NCBI GenBank assembly: GCA_028551475.1
Contig: CM052354.1
Coordinates: 4,447,391 to 4,511,390, forward strand
DNA: 64,000 nt
DNA from: Casuarina equisetifolia
Lineage: Eukaryota; Streptophyta; Magnoliopsida; Fagales; Casuarinaceae
Direction: 5' to 3'
This document shows positions 1 to 12,185 of the stretch, piece by piece. Both the position numbers and the translations under genes were made by a program. Position 1 is the stretch's first letter; each line of letters opens with the position of its first letter. The notes beneath the pieces were generated by a model. It saw only the letters and a list, made by a program, of their open reading frames with translations. It ran no database searches and had not been told where the DNA came from.

Positions 1-1578
1 GTCAATTATTGCATTATAGGTATATGAGTTAAGCAAAATGCCTAGGTCCTGCATTTTATCCGTAAGTTTCAAGGCTTCCTCCAAGCGCCCTTCCTTACAA
101 TATCCACCAATTATAGCATTGCAAGTGATGGTATTAGGCAAGATATCATGCTTTAGCATGATATTGAAAACTTCCAAGGCCCTTTCTAAAAGCCCCAACT
201 TGCAGAACCCCTGAATTAGACTGTGGAAATTAAAGGCATCAGGAACCAAATTATTATTGATCATATCCTCCCGAAGTTTATATGCAGAATGCATATCACC
301 CTGCATGTAGAATCCATTGATTAAGATTTCATAAATAACATGATCGTATCTGTAACCAGCAGAACCAAGATCACATAACATTTTTAGCACAACGTCCATT
401 AGTCCACCCTTAACATACACCATAGAAGAGAGAACTATAGGTTACTAGAGATGGTCTCAAATCATAACAAACCATTTCCTCCATCAAACTTACACCTTTG
501 ACAATGTCCCCCTTCTTGCAAAACCCATCAATTAAGATGCTGTAAGTGTAAACACCTGGTGGTATTCCAGAGCTCTTCATTTCTCCCAAAACTATCAAAG
601 CTTTATAATAGAATTATAACAATAACCATGTATAATAGAATTATAACAATACCCATGTATAATAGAATTATAACAATAACTATTAACCAACTGGTTTATA
701 CGTCTCAAATTCAGAATATAATCGTCGGCCAACTTGACAAAACCAACTTTACAGAGTCCATTGATATATGTACCATGAGTCACAACAGTTGGGTTTTCCC
801 CAGTCCTGTTCATCTCTTCGAGAATCTGAGTTGCTTGTTCAATATCAATATCCCCACCAAGATGCCCCTTACAATAGAAGCTCACCATAATTGTATAGCT
901 GTAAACATTAGGTGATAGTCCAGTGTTTTTCAAATCTTCAAATGAACTTGTAACAAATTGCCCTTTATTTGCTTCCACCAAACACTTCAACAGGAAATTA
1001 CAGGAAAGAATATCTGGTTTAAGCCCAATACTCTTAGCCCACACAAACACATCCACAGCATTCTCAAGCATTGAGTTGGCTGCAAATACTTTTATGAGTA
1101 CATCAAAGACAACAATCGATTTCACCACATGCTTTGATGAATCCAGCAAAGTTGGAAGCAAGTCAAATGCATCATAATTAGCTTTATTGGAATATCCAAC
1201 GATATCTCTGAGCAAAGCATGAACTTCCATCCGCATCACAGCTAACGCGAATACATGAACAAGAATTCCAAATGCATCAATTGAATGAGAAAATCCATAA
1301 TTCCTCACGGCAGTTGCAAATCTTATTTCTCTTGCGAACACCCAATCCAAGGACTTGAAAACTCTGCCGACTAACGGAAAGAGTCCGTACCTTTTCTGGA
1401 GACATGATCTATTTCTTGACACCTTAAGTCTATCACACATATAGGCTTCAATTTCTAAAAGCATTGCAGAAGCAGCAGTATAATAAGACCTAACAAAGAA
1501 TTTTTTGTGGAGAACGGCTTGGTTCAAAAGTGAACATGACTCAGCCAAATACCCCCTTGAACATGAGTAAAGACCCAT
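1..1578 (-). pseudogene. P-class PPR protein, 5' part, frameshifted and cut by window edge
   Basis: Pentatricopeptide repeat proteins bind organellar RNA through 35-residue helical repeats. On the minus strand the reading runs from an ATG at 1578-1576 through typical P-type repeats, with phrases such as KPDILSCNFLLKCLVEA, SPNVYSYTIMVSFYCKG and NPTVVTHGTYINGLCKVG. It then enters a 27-bp tandem repeat and stops. A second frame resumes at about 598 with ALIVLGEMKSSGIPPGVYTY and ends at TGT TAA near 406; one extra T there would explain the stop. A third frame then runs open to base 1 (KGGLMDVVLKML, DAFNFHSLIQGFCKLG, NAIIGGYCKEG). The repeat structure is intact across both breaks, so these are small indels in one gene and not separate genes. 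The start is uncertain: another ATG near 1630 opens a 15-codon frame that would need a further shift to join. Either a recent pseudogene or an assembly with indels. The downstream end lies outside the window. Confidence 0.8.
604..680. repeat. 27-bp tandem repeat, about 2.9 copies, inside PPR gene
   Basis: Units at 604-630, 631-657 and 658-680 (partial) are identical except for one base. On the coding (minus) strand each unit repeats the nine residues HGYCYNSII. That is a normal piece of a PPR repeat, but here it is re-entered three times, after which the frame no longer joins the next repeat. Confidence 0.92.
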
Positions 1579-1646
1579 TAACACCCGATTGGAGTTCTTT
1601 CAAGCAATACCACAAACCGCCTCATCCCAACTCTCTGGAGTCGGGG

Positions 1647-1820
1647 AAAGCAATACTATTCCACAGTTAACACTTCTAAAAAACCAGTCTTTTTAGCTCA
1701 AAAACTACAGCTGAAGACTGCCCAGAATCCCCTAAAGCAATACTATTCCACAGTTAAAACTTCTAAAAAACCAGTCTTTTTAGCTCAAAAACTACAGCTG
1801 AAGACTGCCCAGAATCACCT
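1647..1820. repeat. 87-bp tandem duplication upstream of PPR gene
   Basis: Bases 1647-1733 are repeated at 1734-1820 with two mismatches visible. The pair lies just 5' of the PPR start on the minus strand, so it sits in its promoter or 5' leader. Confidence 0.92.
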
Positions 1821-3668
1821 TCTTGACAAAGAACAAAATCATGCTCCAGAAAAAAACCCAATTCAATAGAAACTATGAATGCCACAAGACAGGCATTTAC
1901 AACAAAAGAAGCTTGAAATAATAGAAGTACCTACAGTAGAGGACTCTATGATTCACAGAGAGAACGAGAGAGAAGCAGGTCCGGCAAAAGCCAGGCAAGA
2001 AGCGGTGTATAGCGTATGTGAGATTTTTCCGAGGGCCTGACGTTCAAAAGCAATGCTCAGTTGCATAGTGCTGCTGGTCGCTGCGCGCCCATTTTTGGAG
2101 CTTTTGTATACTGCACTGGCGGCTTTGTAGCCTCATCGTACTAGAAAGTTGGGCTGGGGAATCCTTAAACAAGAAATTTCGCATGTGCAGCAGACTGATC
2201 TCGACCAGCTAGGTAGAATAATCTTTACAAGACATGATCCTAAATCGGAACTCCAACATTTTAGTCATTATAACTTGTTTTTTCGTTTCTATTCTTACGT
2301 AAACCTTGATTCATGTACATGTTTTCATTAGAAGACAAAGCAGAACATGTAAAGAGTATGATTGTTGATTGCTAGATAAGACACAACATATCACTTTGGT
2401 AGCAAATTATGTGAAAATATATATTCCCCCTTTAGAGAACTCTTACATTTTTCATTGTAAAGAAAATTCTTACACAAGATTTAATTGATGTGACAACTTA
2501 CGTCATTTCTAAAACATTATTCCACAACCAATGTGAAATGTAGTTTCATGTAAGTGAATAATATATTTTCTTGCTAACTAAATAAGCTACAAATAATCTC
2601 TTGAGATATAGTTGAGATGATAAGAAAAGTTTGAATTGCCTAACTTGCATTTTTAATTGACTTTAACATGTTTAGGAATAAACCATTATTTTTAATTTAA
2701 GCCACTAAACAAAAGTTTAGTAGAAATTTTTGGTTATAAAAAATAATAACAATAAATAGCTATTGGCTTCATATGTGAAGAATGTTAGCTCCTAAAACCT
2801 AAAATTTAATCTCCACTGAAAAGTTCATTTTTTCCTTGAAGCCAACTTGTAAAAAAATATAAGTTTTACTTTTAGTATAGATCAATTCATTTTGTCCTTA
2901 ACAAATCAATATTAACAGTCAAAAAGTCCTTATTAGAAAGAAAAAGTAGAGGATGTGAGTGATGTTGTTTGATGATGAAAAACACAGAAAAATTATGGTT
3001 TAGGGTTTTAATTTGCAGCCTCGTTGGATAGATTTTATTCTTTTAATGCTACTTTGATCATAAAGCAAAGAGTAATAAGTTGCCTATAATATTGACATAC
3101 TAGTAGTTAAATAGAAGGATACCTGGTTCAACACCTCATATTTCCAAACTAACCTTTACCTACACAAAAAAAAAAAAAAAAAAAAAAATTGCTTATGGTA
3201 GGTTGATTGTTTTTAGAGAATAAAACACCCTCGAAACACAAGAAAGAGAGCTTTAAACATAAACATTGTATGATCATACCATACTATTTTCCGTCTCTTT
3301 TCTCTTAGTAACCACACCAAGCTCTTTATGAATACATCTAACACCAAGAGGAAAGAATGTAACCCCAAAGCGGATGTCTCTGAACATTCAGAGACAAATT
3401 TCATGCCAGTATCACCAGAAGGAGAGAATGTAACCCCAAAGCGCTGAAGCAAACTTGGAAAACTATACACCAACACTAGCAAAAACTTGGATGGCAAGAT
3501 GCTTGTCTCAAGTTGATGGAAGCCATTGACTGCCTTGCACCAGATGGACCTTCCTCTGGGATTGTATACAAATTGCAGCAAGCCTCGAGCCATTTGGTCG
3601 TGAGCGCAAGGAGATATGCTGCTATTCACAGAATTATTACCAAACCGATTGCATTCATTTTGTTTATA
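1821..3668. other. Intergenic region between PPR and RBR ligase
   Basis: I see no convincing gene. It holds a GC-richer stretch at about 1975-2160, then AT-rich DNA and a poly-A run at 3166-3188. The part next to 3668 should contain the 3' UTR of the minus-strand RBR gene. Confidence 0.5.
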
Positions 3669-6600
3669 CTAATCCGCCGTGTGTTGTTTGCACCCGCCGG
3701 GTCCGTAATGCTGAGTGCTACGCCTCACAATCTTCTTGCACAAATAGCAATAATGATTTTGGCACGCCCAGCAGAACATATGATTGTTATTCCCAATCTG
3801 TTGGAATGTGCCAAGAAAAGGGTAAAGCATAAAGCAAATTAGTGAAACACTGCAAAATCTGTGATTCCAAATGACAAGAAAAATGATCTTGAAGTCCATC
3901 AAGATTCATCTCCACAGAACAAGTTATCATTTAGGACTGTTATGGTGGTCAAGAGGGGAATAAACTTTGGAGTCCATTGTTCTTTGGGGAACTAATTGAA
4001 GCAAATACTTTGATGTTGATCCAATTTGTGCATAGAAGACATAGTTTGTGTTGCAACCAACATGTCAAGAGCTTAATGAGCATATTAATGTTTAGGGCAT
4101 CATATTATGGGGAAAAAATAAAAAATAAAAGACACTGCCATGCTTTGGGGAACGAAGAATAATTAAGTAATAACTAAAATCTTTGTCTACCCAATTAATT
4201 CATATACCGAAAACCATTTCATTCAGAGAAATGCAAACAGAATACAGACAAGTAACAACTGATGCAAGCAACTTGGACATAATCACTGTCATCAGCCTCT
4301 GAACTTAGGAGAAAACAAATCTTAACTCACCTTTGCATTATATTGACGACAATTAGGGCATGCGCGACCATGTCCACCAAACAGTTCAGCTTGGATCTGC
4401 CCTACCACCTGACGAGGATTAATATGGTCTTCCCATGCCCGAATTGCTTCTTGTGGGAACAGATCACAAGTCCCAGTTCTTGAATGAGCACAAGTAATTA
4501 AGCCCATACCAGTTAACATATTTTTATGCAGAAAGAAAACATGCATAACTGAAAGAATCTAAACTGGTTATAAATCAAATACCTGAAATGATCATATCCA
4601 TCAATTGCCTGGTTACAGCGGTAGCAGAAATACTGCCCGCAGTTGTCGCATACCATCTTGTTGCAACCTTCAGTTTTGGAAATTGCCATCTTACATGACG
4701 GGCATTGCTTAGCATCACGAAGTATTTCCTTGACACTAAGAATTTCATTGATCATTTCTTGTTCTCTACGTTTTTGATCTCCCTTCAGTTGAGATGAATT
4801 TTGGCGCTCCTGCAGCCAGAAAGCAAAAAAGACGAGGAAAACTTGAACAAATAAACGGAACCGACAGAGAAAACACAAATTACAAAACACAGCATGTAAT
4901 GAGGTTGCAGAATATCTAAGTAAATAGGAAAAGAGTACAAGCCAGAACTTTAAAGGTTACAACTTTTTACCAGAGAGAAAAATATCTGAACCCATTCTGA
5001 GGTTTCTGACACAATGGAGCATTTGGTGTACTTTAATAGGAAATGACAGAAAAGTAACTTGCTTTCTGTCACACACAACCCACCCAAAAAAGCTATAACT
5101 CATAGATATGTGAAGATCCTCTTCTCAAGACTCAAGTTAACATGCTACATTTCACCAAACTCAAAAATCAGACAATCTAGAAGGGATGTTAAGCTCAATG
5201 GTGAATGTGAAAAACTAAATCTGAGGGGTAAGCCAAAGTAGAACCAATTCCATGGATCATGTTAGATTTCCTCTCGTGGTATACCACTGGCCTCAAAAAA
5301 CGATAAACCTATTTCCTCCACAAAGGATATCACTGACTAAAGTACTCTCCTTTGACGGAAATGACATGCATGCATCATGACATAGGACCAAATACACTTC
5401 AACATGGCAATGCAAGAGAAGAATCTAAAAACTTACCTGCAAAATACGCAGTTTCAGTTCTGGTGTCATACATGCTACACCTACATGGCGCCGCTCCCTG
5501 CAAAGGGTACAAAAGCTAAAGTAGCACTTTGAGCATTGAGCATGCTGGTCCTCATCTTCTATGCAGGGTGTTTCACACCTTGGACAGTAGGCAACATCAG
5601 ACATTGAATCAAGCGTTTTTTGTAATGTAACAGTCTCCCAACGTTCATATTCCTCATCACCTAGCAATCGTTTCAGTAAAGCAGGTGGGACCATGCCCCC
5701 ACATTTCGTATCAGGACATTGAAGTTTGTTTATGGTACCTTCCTTGACATGCATGTCAGAATACGTTTGCATGCATTTCCAGCAGAAGAAATGCTGGCAG
5801 GGCAGTCTTACAAACTCAGTACCTAGTATGTTTACCAGGGAAAAAGACCATGGTAAGAATCATTTTCCAATTGGTGATAATTTACAAAGAGCAGACAGGA
5901 ATACTAATTTTAAACATCTATGTACGTTTAGCTAACAAAAGCAATCAGTTCAGAAAAGAAATCAACATGATGAAGAAACCATATGCTGGAACCAGCTACA
6001 GGATATAACTATGCTTATCTCACTACAGAGGCGTACACTGATTCCTTATAATGTAAAGGATATTATATCAATTTGCTTTCGAAATAAACAAACACAAGCA
6101 TGCTGATAACTCTAAAATTGCAGAGAGGAAAAAGGACTAACTCCATAAACCACTATGAAGATAAAATAATCCAAAGTGAAGAAAGGAAAGTGAACGAGCA
6201 AAGAATGACTGGTTTTGGACTAGCCTTACACACGATAAACTAATTTGGAAGTAATTAGTATGCATAATCAAGGTGATACACTTTTGAATCTAGGTCCAAA
6301 CAAAAGAATGCACCTTCAAATTGTACCTGGTCTCCTATTAAACTTCAACTAATATATGTTGAACTCTTTATTATTTCTTTTTCCCATTCAAATTTGTACT
6401 CTTTGACCTGATGACAATCTGCTGTTTTTTTTCCCACGTCTTTATAATTCATGCATACCTTGGTGCACTCCTAGACAAATAGGTCTTATGTTAATGAAGA
6501 AATCTATCACACCCTGTTCTTTTCTTGCTTGTTAAGCACAGCTAAAGCACCTTATAGGATTGACACGATTCCCCACCCTACCCTCACTTATGGGTTGAGG

Positions 6601-9443
6601 TGATGCAGGTTAATCCAATTTTATTTACATTGTCTAAATTAGGAGCAAATTTTTGACAAAATTCCCCACAGCACAGATCTATTATGAAGAAGTAAACTTG
6701 AACGAAGCTTATTCAAGCAATGGTGGAAAATTACCTGCATACTCACTAAAACAGATGCAGCATTCATGCAAGTTTTGCCGGAAGTTCTCAAGGTGTCTCT
6801 CATCATTGTAACTTTTTATTGAAGGAATATCAACATCTAGTGAATATATTCCAGAAACTGCACGTCTATCGCCAGCACAGCTTATGCCATAAGGACCAAG
6901 CATTATTTCTTTATCAAACCCAAGATGAGAAAGAGAAGAACCGTGTAACCATTCCACCCACTGGTAAATGACTTCTTGCCCTGGCTGTTCCCTCCATAGT
7001 GTGTCCAGCATGGAGCAAAGATCGGAAATTCTACTAGAATCCAGCCACTGAACAGAGATGGTAAAATATGGTGGTAGGTGGCTAGGGTATGATTTAGGTA
7101 ACAAACAAGTTAATAAAATTGGTGGAAGGTATTGGACGTTAAAAGAGTATGAGAAATAATTGGAACTGTCACTTTTTGGCTTAAAATCACCAGAAGAAGT
7201 TAGCCTTGCAGTAATAGCAATTTCACCAGGGGCTTCAATGTGTATATGAGCCTGCAAATGCAACAAACAGGTATTGCACCATTCACTTCTTTTATGGATA
7301 TAGAACTTTGACTTTAAGACATTGGCTGGTAGCAATACCTGAAAAGATCTTAAGCCCTTGTGTCTGTCAAGGATGAAAACACTGTCTCCGTAGATGGACT
7401 CCATTGCAAGTAACTGCAAAAGAAAATCACAAGAGTAAGAGACCTGAAGCAGTCATAAAGTTCCTACCGCACAAAGCCATTATTCTTCTAACCCTTGGGA
7501 TGGTTTTGAAATTAAGATTTCTTATTTCATTCTACTTCGCACAAACTTGAGTCTTTGGCATTACAAAAGCTCAGCTATCTCTCACATAACAAATTTATCT
7601 AGTTCAGCAAAACTTAAGGAAAAGAGTCTAGATGTCAAGTTTTGTCTAATTCCTCTAGATTTTCATTTGGAGATTCCAAATAAATTCTTGTAATGTGGAC
7701 TGAAGTAACTTAAAAAATAGAGCATATACTTGCATGGATAGAATCTCTAAACCAAGTGAGGCATAATTTACCAGGAGCCTCTTTATAAGAAGATAATTCT
7801 AAAGAATAAGACAGATTCAAAGAGTGGCATATCACTTCAAACTCAAACATCTCTCCAATGCATATTCTTGTTGGCAATAGCAACTCAATGTCAATATATC
7901 TCCACATCAAACTAATCTTAAGCATATTTGATGTCTTCACATTTTTTGTCACTAATAGCAACCAACGGTCCCTTATTCTCATTAATAATCTGAACAACTC
8001 GACATGTACACTGAATTCCGATACAAATATGAGCAATTCATATGTCTTAAGAAAAACTAAAGTATATCAGATCATCAAAAAGCAGAAAAGAGATAGCAAA
8101 ATAAGAAAATCGTACAAGACAGATTTATTTTGTTCAACTTAACAACGCTATATTCACAAGCACTGACAACCGGGAGAAACTGCAGCACCAAAGTATGAAT
8201 ACAAAATAGAGGTGAGGGGGGGAAAAACACTCAAGAACCAAAGCCCCAATACACCAGAATCTTAGTCTTTCACAATAAAGAAAATCTCTTTAATTCTCTT
8301 GACACAAAATTGACCTTCCCTGAAAATTCCTTATTGTCATGCACAGAAGAGACTGAGAATTTTGTGTAATGCAAATGTCAGTGTTGTTACCGTTTAGGGT
8401 TTAGGAAGAAATGTCATTAGAAGACTTTGTAGTTCTGACTTGATAAGTTCAAACCAAGTCGACAAATTGTGGCATCACTTGATATAGTTGGTTTTTAAGT
8501 ATGTGCTTTATATAAGGAAGATACACTCAATCACTTGTCGTTGATCGATCTAGTTTTACAAAACGCAGTTTGAAACCAAACTTCGCATCTGATTCCAACA
8601 AATCGTTCCTCCAGATAATTTTACTAGCCTTACTATAGTCACAAAAGATACCATATTTATTGTAGCAGCACATTTTCCAATTTGTTTGCTTATTTCACTT
8701 TGGCCAGACAGCCACATAGATTTTCAGCTTTAAGTTAGTGTCACCATTCCAATAAGATTTCAGCTAATTCAACAAAATCTACTTAGCAATGAGCAGAGCA
8801 AAATATACAATATCATCAGTCACCAACAAGCTCGAAAATGCAAAATTGCTCATATCATTGGCAAGATTACTAAATTAACTACCTCATCCTCCTGCAGCTG
8901 ATCATTGGTTCTCAGCTGCTCCGCCGACAACTCAGGCTCTTCCGTTCTCAATCGCAGCTCTTCCAACCTTTCCCAAAGACCATCCACACCCTCACTTGAC
9001 TGGGACACCTCAACGCTCTCTTTCCCACTTTCCCCCTTCCCCTCTGCTTCTTCCTCCTCGCCTTTCTCTCGCTTCCCGTTGACCTTCTCCTCAATACTCA
9101 AAGACCCAATCTCAGAATCCAAACAATTTGCAGAGCCCGCTTCGTCATTTAATGAACCCACCTCAGCTTTTTTCACAAAATTCGATTCAACTAAATGCGC
9201 ACGCCGATTCTTAGACACCCAGTTGGAATTTGAATGGACTCTGGCGTTGGGAACCGATACGCGTGAACTTGAGGAGGCGGGTTCGATTCCCTTCTCTGCA
9301 ACAGTAGAAGAGGAGGAAGGAGGAGAGGGCTGATCCTGAGCATCACTTTCCTTATCAAGCTCGGGGCTCAGGGTAGTCTCATGTGCTTGAAGAGGCTGGT
9401 TCCGATGGCGGTGTCCCCGTCTTCCTCTTCGGCTGGCCCTCAT
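3669..9443 (-). CDS. RWD and RING-IBR-RING E3 ubiquitin ligase, RNF14-like
   Basis: RBR ligases take ubiquitin from an E2 at RING1 and pass it through a catalytic cysteine in RING2. Seven exons join in phase on the minus strand: 9443-8883, 7413-7339, 7251-6735, 5822-5437, 4809-4583, 4478-4331 and 3797-3669, giving about 680 aa. Residues 1-187 are low complexity: a basic Arg/Gly-rich start ([15 protein letters not shown]) and an acidic stretch ([11 protein letters not shown]). The RWD domain follows ([11 protein letters not shown], then the YP of [12 protein letters not shown]). RING1 begins at about C376 ([20 protein letters not shown]). The IBR has CPRC, CSKC and CTLC. RING2 is [14 protein letters not shown], and the expected catalytic Cys is about C562. 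The exon 1/2 join restores [14 protein letters not shown] and the last join gives [15 protein letters not shown], both supporting the model. The layout matches Arabidopsis NHL8 (At1g32340) and animal RNF14. The start is the ATG at 9443. No breaks seen. Confidence 0.9.
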
Positions 9444-12185
9444 GGCGAGTACGAAGAGCCAATTAACCAAACTGCTTAATTTATCAATTTATAGGCCTAT
9501 CATGCCGACAACGAAGCATATATCCAATCAGTACCTCTTACAATGCAGACGAAAGAGAAAAGGAATCAGAAACAGAAGTCGAACCAATGCTTCTGCCGGC
9601 ACAAAGACTTTTTTAGATTGCGTTCGTTTATGTGTCTGTAGTTTCTCGGATACCAAACGACCAAACAGTGATTAAGATTAAATTGGTCTAATATAAGATT
9701 AAATTTTTAACGTGAAATTTCAATAAAATAAGGATTTTTTATTTTTAAATTAGCATTTAGGTTAAGTCTTTGAATTTTCTATGCAGTATGTAAATTTGAG
9801 TTAATTTTGTACAACTTTACGTCTAATAATATTAAATATTCATAAGAGTATAAAGTATAAAATATTTGAATGAAATTTAAGTATATTTTAAGTTGAGTTG
9901 TTGAGCCTTCTTACATAAAACTTATTCTAAACAAATTTAACTGTAATTTCTAGCTTTAATCAAGATACATTTCCTTGCAAAATTAGAGCTCTTCACGTAT
10001 CAAGGTCTCTTTTTTTTTTTTTTTCTTTAGCAATAAAATGGTCTTGCTATGTAACATTTAGTTTACAATATATTGTCTTCTCCCATTTTGTTTCTAGCAT
10101 TCCCAAATTAACCATTTTATGTTTGACAAAAGTAAAGAAAGATAGATAATTATAAATAATTTGAAAAGCAAAATAAGAAGTTAATGCTGAGTATGATTTG
10201 AGAAATTATATATTTATAATTATCAAAATAGAAGAAAGCATACTTATAATTATTATAGAAACAAAAGTTATGAATGTTAGGAAAATTATTTCATTATAAA
10301 CTAAAGATGATGAAAATATAGTTAAACTATATCTTATTAATACAATAATCCAAAAAAACTTCAACTTACCACATCCTTCCAAAAGAAAGAAACTTTCGAG
10401 ATACACTTTCATATTCAAAGAAAAGTAGCCGTAGCTCGTAATACCATATTTATAAATAATTACTTAAGAATTACAAAAATGTTCACTATACCTTATACAA
10501 CATAAGCGGATTGGGCCTACACCCATTCTAAGGCTAAGCCCTAATGAGAATTAGGTCAACCGCAAACAAGCCTGGCCGATTAGGCCTCGCAGATGGCCTG
10601 AACTCTCTGTCACTCCAGGGCTTTGAGTTTTCCGGTATAAGGTCTCTTTCCACGGCCGCCTCGGCGCAGAGTCCTAGTCCGAGTAAATCCTTCCGGGCAA
10701 GGATTTTGAGTTGTTTTCGTTAAAGTTTTACATGGCAGTTTCATATGTAAGACATTTTTTTTTTTAAGGGTTAGGTTTATATCTTATTTTTGTATTTATT
10801 CAAAGTTTAGTTATTACGCTTGACCTTGTTAGTATTAATAGAATTTGTTAGAATATTATTTAAAAAAAAATAAAGAAAGAAAAGGACTTTGAGTTGTGGG
10901 TTGTGTTTTATTGAGTTTTTTGTTCTGCCTTCTAGGTGTTTGAGTTGAATTCACTTTGAAATCAAATTTAGGTAGCTCAAACCCCAAGTGATTCTGTTTC
11001 ATGCCTCGGATTTGGCCCGAAGGCTAGTTCTAGGGACAACAAAGTTTGTTGAGTTGGTTTTCCTCTTCTTTTATTGATTAGTCTCTTAACATCATTATTA
11101 TTTTGCTTAAAAGTATCATTCTTTGCACTTCATTTTGATTATGTTGGTTGTAATTTTGTTGAAGTTGGCTGGATTTCATACAATAGGTATAAAAATTTCA
11201 AGCCGTGAAAATTGGCTGGACGTAGTAGACTGCATGTCAGGCCTAAAGTATGCGTAGGGTATGATAAATAAGGGATTTAATCCCAATTGATTATGTTATA
11301 TTTTTAGATTGTTTTAATCAGGAAAACTGAATATTTTTGAAAAATATTCAAAACCCAATCAATTTAGAAATTTGAGACCCAATAGTTTTGGAAATCTAAA
11401 ACCCAATTATATTAGACTAAGAATTATACTATAAATAAGGAGATAAAAGAGAAAGTTTGAAACAAGTATATTGAAGAAATTGAAAACTTAGCTTGATTTT
11501 CATAATCGTGAAAGTTTTAGATTTTCAACCTTGATAATTTGCAAATTGCTTTTTTCTTATAAGTTGTTATTTTACATAGTTTTAATATAGTTTGAAGTTT
11601 TGTTTCCACTGGTGTTTATTTTTAGTCCTAGGGTCGTGACACTGTAATTGCTCATTGCTCTTCCCCCTTCCCCCGCCCACCTAAAACCCCCTTGAATATC
11701 TTACCGGCCTGACATTTTCCTCCACCGAGGAAGGGCCAGTAGAGGAAGAAGTAGTGGAAGTCCCTTTACAGACACACACTTTGGACCCTTTGTTTTTTTT
11801 TTTTTGGTCATTTGTGGCTATGTTTATTCACAATGAGGGAAGATATGTGATCGTTTGGGAATTCCTGGGGATGCGGATGGCGAGTGTGGCTTAATCGTAG
11901 GGTACGGGGGATTGGAAATGTGATTTTAACCGTAGGGTATGAGACCATGTTCTTGAGTGAACTTTACAATAATTTTCAGGAAGTGTCTTGTTTCATTGCA
12001 TATTGCAATCTGAATATGTCTTTCACGTTTTTTGGTTTTTCTAGATTTTATTCTTGCACTTATTTTCATTCTCCGGCTCTTCCGCTGGGTCTCTTCAACA
12101 GATTTCGTATTTATGGCGTTTTGTCCTTTTGTGTGCTTAATGAGCATTGCTTTGTTGCTGTTGTTATTGCTACTATCATCCCAAA
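9444..12185. other. Intergenic region, no clear gene
   Basis: The first 200 bases hold the leader and promoter of the minus-strand RBR gene. The stretch 9700-10500 is very AT-rich. A GC-richer patch at 10500-10700 looks like repeat DNA but I cannot assign a family. At about 11710-11790 there is a short open stretch on the plus strand rich in Glu and Val (STEEGPVEEEVVEVPLQ) that might belong to the gene-like pieces downstream. Confidence 0.4.

Noticed and set aside
3213..3842. Overlapping open frames on both strands next to the RBR gene
   Set aside because: Only the minus-strand part 3797-3669 fits, as the last RBR exon. The rest is 3' UTR or antisense shadow without domains.
10500..10700. 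GC-rich patch as possible 5S-bearing Cassandra element
   Set aside because: No match to the 5S internal promoter and no paired LTRs seen.
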